A DNA stretch of 64,000 bases. It comes from Nissolia schottii (lineage: Eukaryota; Streptophyta; Magnoliopsida; Fabales; Fabaceae). The stretch spans positions 310,001 to 374,000 of the forward strand of contig QANU01028969.1 in NCBI GenBank assembly GCA_003254905.1, given 5' to 3'. Below the pieces are notes generated by a model, which saw only the letters and a list, made by a program, of their open reading frames with translations, did not search any database and had not been told where the DNA came from. This document shows, piece after piece, positions 1 through 11,639 of the stretch (its first letter is position 1; every line of letters starts with the position of its first letter). The position numbers and the translations under genes were made by a program.

Positions 1-1448
1 CCTATGGGGAAGGAATGGTAAGGGAGTGGAGATTGAATGTGTTTTGGGCCTTGGTGAAAATCTTAATGAAGGTATTGATAGTACCCAACAAAACGAAGGG
101 TTTGGGCCAAACCTGTGTCAAGTAGACTCGGCGGTGGTGATATTTCTTCCAAAGAAGAGGAAAATTTTGTTGTCTCCAAGACAACGCGAATTTTTTCTGC
201 TGAATTTTGATGAAGAGATAAAAGAATCGTTCATCTCCCCTCCCCTGCTGGTGGCTACGAGGATATTGAAGAACCGATTCACAATTTAGGGCATATGATA
301 GCTGGGGTTTACTAAAAAGTCTAGGATTTGCTGCTATTGATGAAGAGAGAGTGGTAAAGGTTCTGGACAAAAAAAAAAAAAGCCGAACTTGAAGAAAGGA
401 GAAACGAAGCTACTCTAAGGAAGTCCAAATAGATTGCTGCGACTTTTCATATAACAACCCATATTAACCTAAAGAGACTGAAGTCTTCCCAACCTTACTC
501 ATAAAAAAAAATCCTCAATTTTTCATAAGACCAACAAGGACCCTAAACTCAAAACACTTTGTTAGAATTTTATAAAATGCCACAAACTCATTTTTAGTCC
601 CTGCCAAACACTATCTCAACCACAACAACAACAATCCATAATTACTAAAATCTTATTTTTCTCATCAACCAGTTTCAACCAAGAAAACCCATTTTTAATA
701 CAAAATCACAATTCAACATAAATCACCCCCAAACCTCATTTTTCTTCCTATGGAAACAAAGCAGACCTGATTGCAACAACTCTCCATAGCCACAAAATCT
801 CATTTTTCTCTCCAAAAACTTTGATGAAAACTGAATCCTCTCTCCCTTTCCATGACCGTAAAGCTCATTTTTCTCTCAATTAAACCTACACAAACGGAAA
901 TCACAACAACACAAGCTCCACAACTGTGTTTTCCAACCACAATAAACACAATTTCAACATAACTTATAAAAATTCAAACATACACATATACATACAAGGT
1001 AGTGCATACAAGTGCTCATAGGAAAATTCACCTAAAACACATAGACAACAATGATGGTGATGATAAGTGTTTGATAATTTGATGAGGGAATTTTTTGTGA
1101 GGGTCAAAAGACAGGAAAGAAAATAGTGGAAGTGGCCTTGGTGATTGTGGTAGGAGGAGGAGGACTTAGTAGAGGTGGTTTTGGCCTTAGTGAGGAAGGT
1201 CGTGACTGGACTCGTGGTGGTTGTGGTCGTGTATGGTGAAGAGGATGAGGGTGGTGACTCTGCTGGCTTGTGGGGAGTGTGGCGGTGATGTTGCATGTGG
1301 TTGGTGGTGGAGAGGTGGCAATTTTGGTGATGGGGAAGGCTATAGTGGTGGAGGAGGGCTTGCATGTGACCTCTTTGGTGAGGGAAGTAAGAGAGAATGG
1401 TGATGGAGCTTTGGTGGTGTTGAGGGAGACCATATCTGAAAATGTTCT
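1..1448. other. Left-edge sequence without a recognised gene
   Basis: No gene is supported here. Positions 26-289 (+) are open for 87 codons but I do not recognise the product; it has no obvious signal or domain and may be a decayed TE. From about 420 to 960 the sequence is A/C-rich and unremarkable. From about 1130 to 1440 the + strand is a G/T-rich run of GGTGG-type repeats, which opens low-complexity Pro/Ser/Thr or Gly/Val frames on both strands; I treat these as composition artefacts. The 5' LTR expected for the copia element starting at 1449 is not recognisable, so that element is probably 5'-truncated here. Confidence 0.5.
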
Positions 1449-2446
1449 ATGAAGATGATTCTTCTCACCAAAAACAAGTTGGGCTTCATCGACGGCACCT
1501 ACTTGAAACCTAATTCTGCCGATCCCTCTTTTCCTTTTTGGAAGAGCTTTAACATTCTTGTCTTAGTTTGGTTGGTAAGATCCATGTCTCAAGATATAGC
1601 TCAAAGTGTTTTCTTCATTGAAAATGCTCATTCCTTATGGATTGAACTCCAAGAACGATTCACACGTGCTGATATGTTTAGGATCTCCGAGTTGTTAGAA
1701 GAAATCTTCAGCCTTACGTAAAGAGATCTATCTGTTATCTCCTATTTCACTAGTTTAAAAATTATGTTCAATGAATATAATATCCGATATCACGTGCCAT
1801 CAAGTACCTGTAATGTCAATTGGGTATGCATGCTCTTCAACAAGTTCATGATCAAAGAAATAGAGAACATATTAGATTCCTCAAGGGACTGAATGAGCAA
1901 TTCATAGGAGCAAAATCCCAAATTATGCTCATGTCCCCTATTCCTAATCTAAATCGTGCTTTTCAACTCATTATACAACTAGAAAGATAGTTTAATTGAG
2001 TTTGGAGGCACCTCAAACAAGTCCTTGGTTAATGCTACTCAAGGCCAATCATTCATGCCCAATTCTAATTCTAGAACTTAGCCAAAGATTCAGAACAACA
2101 CTTCTAATCCCAAAAATGTTAACAACAAAGGCAAGCAATGTTCAAATTGTGGCTGTAAAGGCCATACAACTGATGAGTGTTTTAGACTCATTGGAAGTCC
2201 ACCGAGAATAAGTCTCACTCACAAAGGAATGCCAATGTTGTCACAAATGATGCTAGAGAAAGTGAGGTAGAATCCCAAATGGATGATTCTCAGGAACCCA
2301 ATTTTGGCTTCACTACTACGGAATATCAAAAGCTCTTAGCTCTGCTACCTATTACACGCTCTGAGCAGAAACAAGACCATTACCAAGCCAATACCAACCT
2401 TATCCCATTCCAACAAGCTACCTCACACCATTCTGCTATTGGATAC
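1449..2446 (+). pseudogene. Copia A gag remnant with zinc knuckle
   Basis: The frame at 1449-1721 encodes a copia gag (UBN2/retrotran_gag type) segment with the typical order K-N-K-L-G-F-I-D-G, then an I-A-Q-S-V-F-F-I-E-N-A helix and L-W-I-E-L-Q-E-R-F. Frameshifts follow. Nucleotides 2139-2180 encode a CX2CX4HX4C zinc knuckle (C-S-N-C-G-C-K-G-H-T-T-D-E-C), the nucleic-acid-binding motif of Gag. The fragment is cut at 2446 by a solo LTR; the protease-region text D-H-I-S resumes immediately beyond it. Non-functional because of stops. Confidence 0.8.
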
Positions 2447-3924
2447 TGACACACGCTAAAACGTCGTTAATTTTAGTGCATGATCAAATAATAGTTTATA
2501 AAACTAAATTAATCCCAAAAATGTAGTACAGGGGCTAACCTAAGTCACCTCTAAGGAAGCAATTTTCAAGCCAATTACAATTATAATTACAATTAAAAAG
2601 GGGGGGTTTGGATTGATGAATATAAATAAAAACAAAGTAAAACGAAAGTAAGTTAACAATAATAAAAAACAATATCCTGCATATGACGTTTCTAGATCAA
2701 GGATTAATTGTCATTAGTTCCTAATTAATTATTCATAGGAGGGGATGTTGTTTATTAGTTGAAATCTCTAACTAATACATAATTCACTTAAGAGACTACG
2801 ATCGTCAATCTCCTAAGCATTAATTAATACAGGAATTAAAACTAAGATCTCAACATTTAAAACTCATATCAATTATGTCCCAATTGCACAACCTAATTAG
2901 TTCCCCTAAAAGTTCCCAAATCCTAAATCAATAAATCGTACAATCGTCAAGATCTATCAACCTAGAATTAATCCCAACCAATAACATGCGATCGCTATAT
3001 TAATAATTAGGAATGAAACAAATTGATCCTAATCTAGAGTTACCGTATGCAAGATATTAAGGAATTACTCCTCCATGGGTGGAGGATAAAAGCTCATAAT
3101 AACTAAAGAGAAGAAGAGAAGGAAAAATAATGGAGAATTAAAATAACAAAACCTGAATACAATGATGCAAGAACTTCGCAAATAATTGGGAGCTTGCGTT
3201 GTCAATGCAAACGCTTCAACAATCCTTGAAGAACTAATAACCAAGCACTACTAACATAAACCTAAAGTGCATAAAATAAAATGAAAAAATGCAGAAAATA
3301 AAAGTGAGGGCTGAGTATGAATTTGTGTCAAGTGTTGAGAGAGGATGTCCATTTATAGAGGATGAGCTCAAAGTGGGTGAAAATCCCGCACTTTTAGCAC
3401 AACAGTTGGTAAAATTGCGATAACTTTGGCTACAAATATCGGATTAAGATAACTCAAGTCTTCAATTAAAGCTAAAAGATAGATTTACAACTTTGTATTT
3501 GAAGTCAAATCGAAATTCGACTCCATCATGCAAAAAATCCATGACAAAGTCAGCGTTGAAAAGTTCTCAGCAAATTTTTGACTAAATCTTTTTGAATTTG
3601 AATTCAAACTTGTATTTTATGATCCAAATCTTCTCTTCAAACCTCTTCTTCAAAATTTGTTTCTCATCAAATATCCTTCAAATCTTCATTGATCCTCTTG
3701 GGAATTTATTTTCTGCAATTAAAATAGAAAACTAAAAAGGAACAAAAAAAAAATCTACATATCGATTTTGAAGATAAAAATAGTGCCTTAAATTGCATTT
3801 TTCTCAATTTCTCACAAAAGAGGATAATGTGCAAAACATATTAATTAAACATTAAAACCACACATTTTTAGGATGCAATGTTCAATTATAGAATAATAAA
3901 ATAGGGTACAAACCCCACCTATTA
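2447..3924 (-). repeat. Solo LTR (family 1, copy 1) inserted in copia A
   Basis: On the minus strand the 1478-bp unit starts TAATAGGTGG (TGATAGGTGG in the other copy, so its terminal TG has mutated) and ends ...GTGTCA. It is flanked by a 5-bp TSD, gatac at 2442-2446 and gatat at 3925-3929 (one transition). A second copy at 6908-8352 is similar end to end, allowing for small indels. A TATA-like CTCTATAAATG lies on the minus strand near 3350-3360, agreeing with the orientation. No primer-binding site or polypurine tract adjoins, and the host copia frame resumes on both sides, so this is a solo LTR left by intra-element recombination. The parent family is unknown; a Gypsy-type element is my guess from the LTR length. 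Confidence 0.8.
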
Positions 3925-4013
3925 GATATTGTTCTATGGATCAGTGGATCATTAACACTGGGGCCACAGACCATATTTCATCCTCATTAGCATACTTTAT
4001 TGCATATAAGAAA

Positions 4014-4240
4014 GAGTTCTGCTACACGTACACCAAAAACCATACACTATACATACACTTCGTACTTATATACATAAAATTTGTGTTTTAACTTATGTAA
4101 TGTTTGTGCACTTAATTCAGTACAGTTGAAAGTATCATTTACAAGTTTGTCATGTTTATGCATTCGTGAGAATAAAGTTTGTACACTATTAATGGTGTAT
4201 GTATGAGTGTATGAAATTGGGTGTACATGTAGCATTTTTG
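4014..4240. mobile_element. Short Mutator-type non-autonomous element (MITE)
   Basis: A 227-bp insertion flanked by the 9-bp direct repeat tataagaaa (4005-4013 and 4241-4249). Near its ends sit inverted repeats, gctacacgtacacc at 4021-4034 and ggtgtacatgtagc at 4220-4233 (13 of 14 complementary), followed inward by a looser catacact/agtgtatg match. The host copia frame (Y-K-K) is duplicated by the TSD and continues into I-V-P-I-K-I-N-L-P-N after it. A 9-bp TSD is typical of Mutator elements; the outermost 6-7 bases of the ends do not pair, so exact limits are inferred from the TSD. Confidence 0.65.
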
Positions 4241-5066
4241 TATAAGAAAATAGTTCCCATCAAAATCAATTTACCTAACGACTCATTTTTGTATGCAGAA
4301 TTTTCTGGCACAATCCATTTTACTGACAAATTAGTCCTAATAAATGTCCTATTCTTACCAAATTTTGCTTTCAATCTCATATTTGTTATCAAATCCTTAA
4401 ACTATACACTTATATTTTCCTCTTCTAGTTGCACAATTCAGGATTCCAATGCCTCGAAGATGATTGGAGCAGCTAGAATTGAGAGCAACATGTTTTTCCT
4501 TGAAGTTGGTGTAGCTCCTAAACCCTTAATCCATTGTCATCAAACCACAACAGTTGTCCAAGCCACAAATTCCCACCTTCGACATCTCACACTAGGTCAC
4601 CCATCCCTAACTAGATCATAGCTTTTACATTCTCAATTTTCATTCATACAATGGTATCTTTCATATGTTTGTGATGCATGCCACTGTTCTAAACAAAAGA
4701 GGCTTCCATTTCCTTTGAGTAATACAAAGAGTTCTCAAATTTTTTATTTAGTAAATATCGATATACGGGGACCAATCTCTATTGTATCTATCCATGGACA
4801 TAATTATTTTCTCACAATTGTTGATGATTTTTCAAGAAACACTTGGGTTTATCCCATTAAATCAAAATTAGAAGCTTCACCCCTTGTAAAATCCTTCCTT
4901 CAACTCACCAAAACACAATTTAACCTCACCATTAAATCCATTCGCACTGATAATGGACCATAATTTTCTTTAAAACAGTTCTACATTGATAATGGCTTAC
5001 TCCATCAAACCAAGTGTTGAAACCCTTCAACATAATGCAATTGTTGAGAGGAAACACTAACACCTT

Positions 5067-5156
5067 CTTTTTTTTTAGGTTGCCTACCCAGTATCCAAGG
5101 TTTAACCTTGACTAATCCGGGCCGACCCGGGTCGCACACCTGGCTATGGCGGGTGA
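5067..5156 (-). mobile_element. 5'-truncated SINE inserted in copia A integrase
   Basis: A 90-bp insertion flanked by a perfect 16-bp TSD, gaaacactaacacctt at 5051-5066 and 5157-5172. The + strand has a T-run at its left end, i.e. a poly(A) tail on the minus strand, so the element reads right to left. Its body is far more GC-rich than the neighbourhood (gccgacccgggtcgcacacc). Long TSD plus A-tail is the hallmark of LINE-mobilised retroposition. I think of an Au-type plant SINE 3' portion, but family assignment is from memory. Confidence 0.75.
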
Positions 5157-5727
5157 GAAACACTAACACCTTTTGAATGTAACTAAAGCATTACTTTTTC
5201 ATTTTCATTTGTCTCATTATTTTTGGAATTATGTTGTTGCCCATGCAACCTATCTCATATATAGAATTCCAACCCCCACACTACAAAATTCTTGTCCCTA
5301 TATTGTTTTAGCTTCTTGCAAACATGACTTTCTTAGGGGTTTGTACATGTATATGATTTTAAAATATGGGTTTCAAAATAACATGGGGTAGAAAATAAAT
5401 TTACAAATGCATGAGGGGAAAACCGGAAATTGAAAAAATTAGAGGCAATTTTAGGATTATTAATTTTTTTAAAAAAAATTAAAAGAGGGTGTCATAACTT
5501 GAAATAGCCAAAGTACAAGGTGATTTCAGGTCCAAAAACATTCATAGGATTTGTAGATGACGGTCCATGGCAATTTCAACCCTTTGACCCTAACAACCCT
5601 GACGTGGTTCCTGGTTCCCTTTGACCATGACGCAACTTTAAATGGAAGCAGGCTATAAATATAGCTTCCTCATTTTCTACCTCCATTCATCCAACATTCT
5701 TCATTTTTAGTTATAATTAGTGTTAGA

Positions 5728-6717
5728 ATGGTGAGACCTCTAAAGGTTGATGATACGGTGGATTCTTTGTTACACATATCAAAACAAGTTATTCGGGATA
5801 AACAAGTTTGTATTCAAACTTATTATTATTCATGTTGTATTTTATTCTTTATTTTTTTTTAAGTATGTTGTTAAAAAGTGAGACACAATGTATTCTCTAC
5901 ATTTGCCTAACTATTAGGATCTTGTGTGCCAGAAAAGTGTGTTAAGTTTAAAATTTTAAAAAATTTATTACTAATTACCTGTTATTTGTTTATTTTTTAA
6001 GTATGTCATTAAAAAGTGTGACACAAAATATGTTCTACACTTGCCTTATTATTAGGATCCTGTGTACCAGAAATGTGTGCGTACTTTGACATTTAAATTT
6101 TTTTTATTACTAACTACCTTTTTTTAAGTATATCATTAAAAAGTGAGACACACAGTATGTTATACACTTGTCTTACTATTAAGATCCTGTGTACTAGAAA
6201 TGTGCACTTACTTTGACATTTAAAAAAATTTATTCATGACTACCTATTGTTTGTTTTTTAATGTTCATTTTATTATTACAGGGGATGCATGTATTGCGAA
6301 CTAGACACAGGAATATTGAGTGACCAAATTCCCTTATACGACCTTATCTAGAAAATGCAAATTTGTTACAGGTGGCTTTATTACCTCAAGTTCTTCTAAA
6401 CCAAGAACTTATTTTTGTGCTTGTTGAGCGATGGAGGTTAGAGGCGCATACATTTCATTTACCACACATCCAGTGTACAACGACATTGGAAGATGTGACA
6501 ATGTTACTTGGGATTCACACTGATTGTGAAGCCTCAATTGGACCTGAGACAATATTCACGAGACCATCACTCGAAAATTTGTGTCAGCAAACACTTGGAA
6601 GAATTCCCAGTCTTGGTGATATAAGCGGATATTTCAACTCTTCAGTATGACTACACCATTATTTTGACCTTGATATCCGCCATGATATTGACGAACATGA
6701 CATATAGTAGATAATAG
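5728..6717 (+). pseudogene. Plant mobile domain (MAIN/PP7-like) gene, 5' part
   Basis: A TATA box (gctataaatata, about 5652) precedes an ATG at 5728 starting M-V-R-P-L-K-V-D-D-T-V-D-S-L-L-H-I, the usual N-terminus of TE-borne PMD proteins. An intron with three tandem repeats follows, and an acceptor near 6280 leads to G-M-H-V-L-R-T-R-H-R-N-I-E. The segment 6363-6650 carries the PMD core: L-V-E-R-W-R-L-E-A-H-T-F-H-L-P-H, then T-T-L-E-D-V-T-M-L-L-G-I. PMD proteins (MAIN, MAIL1 and PP7-like relatives in plants) act in genome integrity and silencing, and the domain is also common inside transposons. In-frame stops at about 6320 and 6650, plus the MULE at 6718, make this copy broken. Its 3' part is at 14606. 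Confidence 0.8.
5858..6240. repeat. Three tandem copies of a ~125-bp unit in the PMD intron
   Basis: The block (t)aagtatgt-att-aaaaagtg-gacaca ... cttactattaggatcctgtgtaccagaaatgtg is present three times, starting near 5860, 5998 and 6125, with spacing of about 130 bp and modest divergence. It lies wholly inside the predicted first intron of the PMD gene. No coding potential. Confidence 0.75.
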
Positions 6718-6907
6718 GCGAAATTCCAAAAATAAAACATAAAAAATAGGTTTTACTTCAAATGAACCAATTTGAAAGTTGTTTATAAAATAAATCAATT
6801 GTCCTATAAAATGAGTCGATTTAAATTGACTACTGTTTAAGGTTTTTTTTTTTTCTAAAAATTGGAAGTCGATTTAAATCAAATTCCAATTTTTTAAATA
6901 GGAGTCA

Positions 6908-8352
6908 TGACACACACTAAAACGTCGTTAATTTTAGTGCACGATCAAATAATAATTTATAAAACTAAATTAACCCAAAAAAATGTAGTAAAGGGGGCTA
7001 AAAAGGGGGTTTGGATCGATGAATATAAATAAAAACAAAGCAAAACGAAAGTAAGTCAACAATGATAAAATGCAATATCCTGCATACGACGTTTCTAGAT
7101 CAAGGATTTATTGTCATTGATTCATAATTAATTATTCATAGGAGGGGATGTTGTTTATTAGATGAAATCTCTAATACGCAATTTACTTAAGAGACTACGA
7201 TCGTTAATCCCCTAAGCATTTATTAATACAGGAATTAAAACTAAAACCTCAACATTTAAAACTCATATCAATTATGTCCCAATTGCACAACCTAATTAAA
7301 TCTAATTAGTTCCCAAAAAGTTCCCAAATCCTAAATCAATAAATCCTACAATCGTCAAGATCTATCAACCAAGAATTAACCCTAACCAATAACATGCGAT
7401 CGCTATATTACTGATCAAATCATGAATAAACATTAAGCATAAGATCTCAAATTAATCCTAATCTAGAGTTACCGCACGCAAGATATTAAGGAACTACTCT
7501 TCCATGGGTGGAGGATAAATGCTCATAATAAACAAATAAGAAAAAGGGACTAGAAAATAACGGAGAATTAGAATAACAAAACCTGAATAAAATAACGGAA
7601 GAAATTCGCAAATAATTGGGAGCTTGCGTTGTCAATATAAGCGCTCTAACAATCCTTGAAGAACTAATACCTAAGCACTACGAACATAACCCTAAAGTAC
7701 ATAAAATAAAAGGAAAAAGTGTAGAAAATAAAAGTGGAGACTGAATATGAAGTTCTCCGTTGTTGAGAAAGGATGTTTCATTTATAGAGGTTTGGCACAT
7801 AGTGAGAGTAAATCATGTACTTTCAGCATAACAATTAGTAAAATCACGATAACTTCAGCTACAAATATCGGATTGAGGTGATTCAAATCTCTAATTAAAG
7901 CTAAGAGATAGATCTACTACTTTGTAGTTGAGGTCAAATCGAGATTCAATCTCCTTCATGGTGAAAAATCCATGGCAAATTTAGCATTAAAAAATCCTCA
8001 GCAAATCTTTGACCAAATCTTTTTGAGAATTTGAATTTAATCTTGTATTTATTGTCCAAATCTTCTCTTCAAATCTCTTCTTCAAAATTTATGTCTTATC
8101 AAATGTCCTTCAAATCTTCAATGATCCTCTTGACAATTTATTTTCTGCAATTAAATAGAAAACTAAAAAAGAACAAAAGAAATCTACATATTAAATTGTA
8201 AGATAAAATAATGCTTAAAATTGCATTTTTCTCAATTTCTCACAAAAGAGGATAATGTGCAAAACATCTTAATTAAGCATTAAAACCACACATTTTTAGT
8301 ATGCAATGTTCAATTATAGAATAATAAAATAGGGTATAAAATCCACCTATCA
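6908..8352 (-). repeat. Solo LTR (family 1, copy 2) inside the inner MULE
   Basis: Similar over its whole length to 2447-3924: the same start on the minus strand (TGATAGGTGG), the same end (GTGTGTGTCA), a minus-strand TATA-like CTCTATAAATG near 7780 and shared interior blocks such as the ccatgggtggaggataaa stretch. At 1445 bp it is slightly shorter through small deletions. The flanks agtca (6903-6907) and aaatt (8353-8357) do not match, so this copy may come from recombination between two different insertions or from a rearrangement. Flanking DNA on both sides carries the MULE subterminal gtcgattta-type motif. Confidence 0.8.
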
Positions 8353-8821
8353 AAATTTTAATCGACTCCTTTGTAAACATAATTACATTAGTTTAAACCG
8401 ACTCCTTTGCAATTCAACTCCATAGTAGCATCCACGCCACTGCAGTCGTTCGATTTGGACGCCAACGTGCATCAAGGAAAGAAAATACAATGTCCCTAGA
8501 GGTCGACACCACAATGCAACATATAGATAGTTTAGGATTTAGGGTTTGGTTTTCTATATTATTTTGTAACTTTAATGTAACTTTATATAACTTTATGTAA
8601 CTTTGGATTTTTTTAATGTAACTTTATGTATGTTACCTTTATATGTGATTCATTTCGTTGACTTTGTTATTCATTTATGACTAATTTGTTTAGATATTAA
8701 TAAAGAATAAACTTACTAACAACAACTTAACCAAAAATGACATAACAAGTAACAATTTATCAATAAACATTTTCATAAACACTTTAACAACATGGAACAG
8801 TACATAACAAGCCATCCATAG
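8353..8821. other. Inner-MULE spacer between two solo LTRs
   Basis: This carries subterminal motifs (ttaatcgactcctttg, aaccgactcctttg) related to the MULE ends, then an AT-rich stretch with repeated aactttatgtaac units around 8570-8640. No coding region recognised. Confidence 0.5.
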
Positions 8822-9256
8822 TGTAACATCCCAGATTTTCCCCCTTGCAAAGATTTCGCAGAATTAACAAATTCGCGTAATTAAAAGTGGTTACAAGACG
8901 GTTATTTAGACTGGAAATTCATTATTAATGAGTTTAATCCAGACTACCAGTCCAAATACAGGTCTTGTAAGCTCACAGAGGTGGTGCGAGTATTGGGTGA
9001 AATTTTGGCCAGCACGGGAAGTCCCGTTAGGACCCAAAGGTAGTTGTGAAACATACTCTCACAGAGAAAAGTTCACAAATACCTTAACCTGACATACCAG
9101 TATGACTGGGAGAACTAGTAGATCGCGGCGGTATGTCTGGTGTATTTTTGAACAACCGGGTACGAGAGGCTTCAGATAAAACGTGATCAAAAGGAAGCAG
9201 AACTGACCCAGAAACCCTAGGAAACCTTAGTCTAAGATATTTACTAAATATAACAT

Positions 9257-9300
9257 TATAATAATAATAATATAATAATAATAATAATAATAATATTATT
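9257..9300. repeat. ATA/TAA microsatellite
   Basis: Near-perfect run of ataata/taataa units inside the Gypsy-type solo LTR. Confidence 0.9.
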
Positions 9301-9761
9301 AAGAATAGAAAACAGAGAAAAGAAAAATAGAAAAGGAAAAAGAAAATAGAAAATAGCATGGCTATAAATAGCCATTCCTTCAGAAGGAAAATATTACGTT
9401 TCTCTTTCAGCTTCTACAAATTTCAGTCACGTTCGTGCACATCGCGGAAGCGCTACCGAACTTCAAAAAAATTCGTGGAGCATGCCATGGTGAAGAGAAA
9501 AATCGGCACAACAAAGCTCCGAAGCAGAATCGTCGTTTGATGTGGGTAATCCTAAGCCCACTGTCTATGTGGTTTAGTTTTTATCTGTATATATGTTTAA
9601 ATGTATATCTGACTAAAGATTTTATTAGTAGTATTTTGGGGGGATATTGGTTTAAAAGGGTTTTGGAAAATATTGCAAAATGAAACGCATAACTGTACTA
9701 CTTGAAACCCTAGGAACAGTGAAAAAAATGAGAACTGGAGTCTCGGGAGGCGATTTTTCCA

Positions 9762-10002
9762 GCTAGCATTCGAATACTACAGGAATTCAGTCGAATGAAA
9801 GCCCAAGATGAGCTTTCCTTCGAATGAGTTCCTCAGCAGTCGAATGAGGCGAAATTTCAGGGATTCAATCGAATGAATCCCCTCGTATTCGAATGAAAGA
9901 ATGCCGAGGGAATGCAGTCGAATGAAAGCCTATTCCAATCGAATGAAAGGACTCCGAGGGATTTCATTCGAATACCACAGCTAGTATTCGAATGAAACCT
10001 GG
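9762..10002. repeat. Cluster of ten TCGAAT motifs
   Basis: The hexamer TCGAAT occurs ten times within about 235 bp, mostly as TCGAATGAA preceded by cag, cat or tat (for example cagtcgaatgaaagcc, tattcgaatgaaag, caatcgaatgaaagg). Spacing is irregular, about 17-35 bp, and the intervening sequence is GC-richer and varied, so it is not a simple tandem array. It lies in the U3/R/U5 body of the solo LTR, downstream of its TATA box. Confidence 0.8.
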
Positions 10003-10060
10003 CAGAGTTGGGAGTTTAAGGTTTCTAAGGGATCCAATGAGTAAGGTTAGGCCATATCTA

Positions 10061-10358
10061 NNNNNNNNNNNNNNNNNNNNNNNNNNNNNNNNNNNNNNNN
10101 NNNNNNNNNNNNNNNNNNNNNNNNNNNNNNNNNNNNNNNNNNNNNNNNNNNNNNNNNNNNNNNNNNNNNNNNNNNNNNNNNNNNNNNNNNNNNNNNNNNN
10201 NNNNNNNNNNNNNNNNNNNNNNNNNNNNNNNNNNNNNNNNNNNNNNNNNNNNNNNNNNNNNNNNNNNNNNNNNNNNNNNNNNNNNNNNNNNNNNNNNNNN
10301 NNNNNNNNNNNNNNNNNNNNNNNNNNNNNNNNNNNNNNNNNNNNNNNNNNNNNNNNNN
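10061..10358. other. Assembly gap (N)
   Basis: Run of 298 N inside the solo LTR; true length unknown. Confidence 1.
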
Positions 10359-11639
10359 GAAAGAGAACAGGCAAAGGCCTGAAAGAAAGAGAACAGGAAC
10401 AGTCCTGTAATAAAGAAACGGGGGACCCCAAAACAAAGAACTAAGATTAAAGTAAAGAGAAACGAGTCCACGCCTGATCGCGCCAAAGGGCCGGTCCCTC
10501 GCCATCCCGGTAAGGGGGGTGGTGGTACTTATCATGATGATGAATTCCTCCTATGAGCTTAACGTGGTTAGCTACCACTCCGGTTCAAGCGCTGCCGGGT
10601 TATCATAATAGGGAATAGAAGGAGGTTGTTACCGAAGGCCACGGTTACATGGGTGAAAGGACTAAGAAGGACGCTAACCCGGGTAAGCCGGTATGCGTAA
10701 GAGATCCCTAGAGTTCCCCCATGCACTATGTATTTATATGTATGAGCAAAGGCATGAATGTATGTATGTATACAAGTATGAGTATAGATATGGTTATGCA
10801 TTAGTATGTATGTATGTATGGATATATGTTTATGCATTATGTATCGTCAAGGGAACGACCCAAGACGACTATTATGTCTTTAGCAGTAACGAAATGTTAA
10901 TGAGCACGAAGCCTAAGTAATGAAAAGATTAGTTATCCAATCACCTAGTAAAGTAGATAAAGCCATTCAGGACCTAGACTAAGATAATAATCAGTAGGAT
11001 TTTAGTATGCATGACACGTAGAGATCTCTTGGGTGGCCTGGAAGATAACGGAGTAATGAACGATGGATAACGGGAAGAGACTCCCACTGAGGAAGAAAAG
11101 TTCTCACCCCCACTCCTTATGGGTCCAGGTATGCAAAGCGAAGGGATCGACGAACGACCGCAGCAGGGTGGTTACCAGCCAGAGCCAAGTGAAGACGTCC
11201 GCAATAGATTGACAGATATTTTGTACTATGATTTATGACTCTTGTTAATTGTTTGTGTAATTAATTATTAATAAGCAATGTGTAATTATATGTTGGACCT
11301 TGATTGTGTTTATATGTATATTTATACCCCTCCAGCTTATCACCATCTTAACTGCCAGATATGTTAGCGTTTGTATATGTATGTTTCCTTGATCACACAC
11401 GGCTCCTAGTTTGCAAATCAATATAGTAAAAGAGTGATTTTAAAATGGTCCATATTTTCAAGTAAGAAATATTTTCCAAGGTTAAAGTAGGGGCTAAAGT
11501 AACCTAACCAAAGTAGAAAATAACCTAGTGAGCTTTGTTTACTACGTACGGGTAAACAGTTAGCTAGGGGTGTTTCACATAGCAACCATGACACTATACC
11601 ACTAGCCACTAACATTTATATATAGCACTTAGGTCTCGT

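Larger units (their letters stand above)
3925..5335 (+). pseudogene. Copia A protease to integrase remnant
   Basis: After the solo LTR the frame reads W-I-I-N-T-G-A-T-D-H-I-S, the copia aspartic-protease neighbourhood (normally D-T/S-G-A-S/T-D-H; here Asn replaces the catalytic Asp). The GAG-pre-integrase segment follows (4250-4620: I-K-I-N-L-P-N, F-S-G-T-I-H-F-T-D-K, L-G-H-P-S). The integrase core starts at 4715 (D-I-R-G-P, T-I-V-D-D-F-S-R, S-I-R-T-D-N-G), giving two of the catalytic Asp positions. The piece 5173-5326 (F-W-N-Y, A-H-A-T-Y-L-I) is the integrase end and leads to the large MULE at 5336. It is interrupted by a Mutator-type element (4014-4240), a SINE (5067-5156) and several stops. 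Confidence 0.8.
8822..11577 (+). repeat. Large solo LTR of a Gypsy-type element, with assembly gap
   Basis: Starts TGTAACATCCC and ends GGGGTGTTTCA (TG...CA), with a perfect 5-bp TSD catag at 8817-8821 and 11578-11582. A + strand TATA box (ggctataaatagcc, about 9360-9373) agrees with orientation. The 2756 bp as assembled include a run of N (10061-10358) of unknown true size. It interrupts the inner MULE: mudrA C-terminal text resumes at about 11640 on the minus strand. A related LTR start lies at 62561. LTRs of this length beginning TGTAACATCCC are common in plant Ty3/Gypsy elements; I cannot name the family. Frames open around 9360-9680 and 10690-10920 are not convincing genes. Confidence 0.8.

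Noticed and set aside
964-1452. Pro/Ser/Thr-rich and Gly/Val-rich frames near 1.0-1.45 kb as genes
   Set aside because: They mirror one G/T-rich repeat on both strands and have no domain, start context or partner exons.
2447-8352. The two family-1 LTRs as the pair of LTRs of one retrotransposon
   Set aside because: The sequence between them is copia, MULE and PMD text in other reading contexts, the first LTR has its own TSD (gatac/gatat), the outer flanks do not match, and no primer site or polypurine tract adjoins.
9964-10535. Long open frames across the first assembly gap
   Set aside because: They are open only because N cannot give stops; the flanking codons show no protein features and lie within an LTR.
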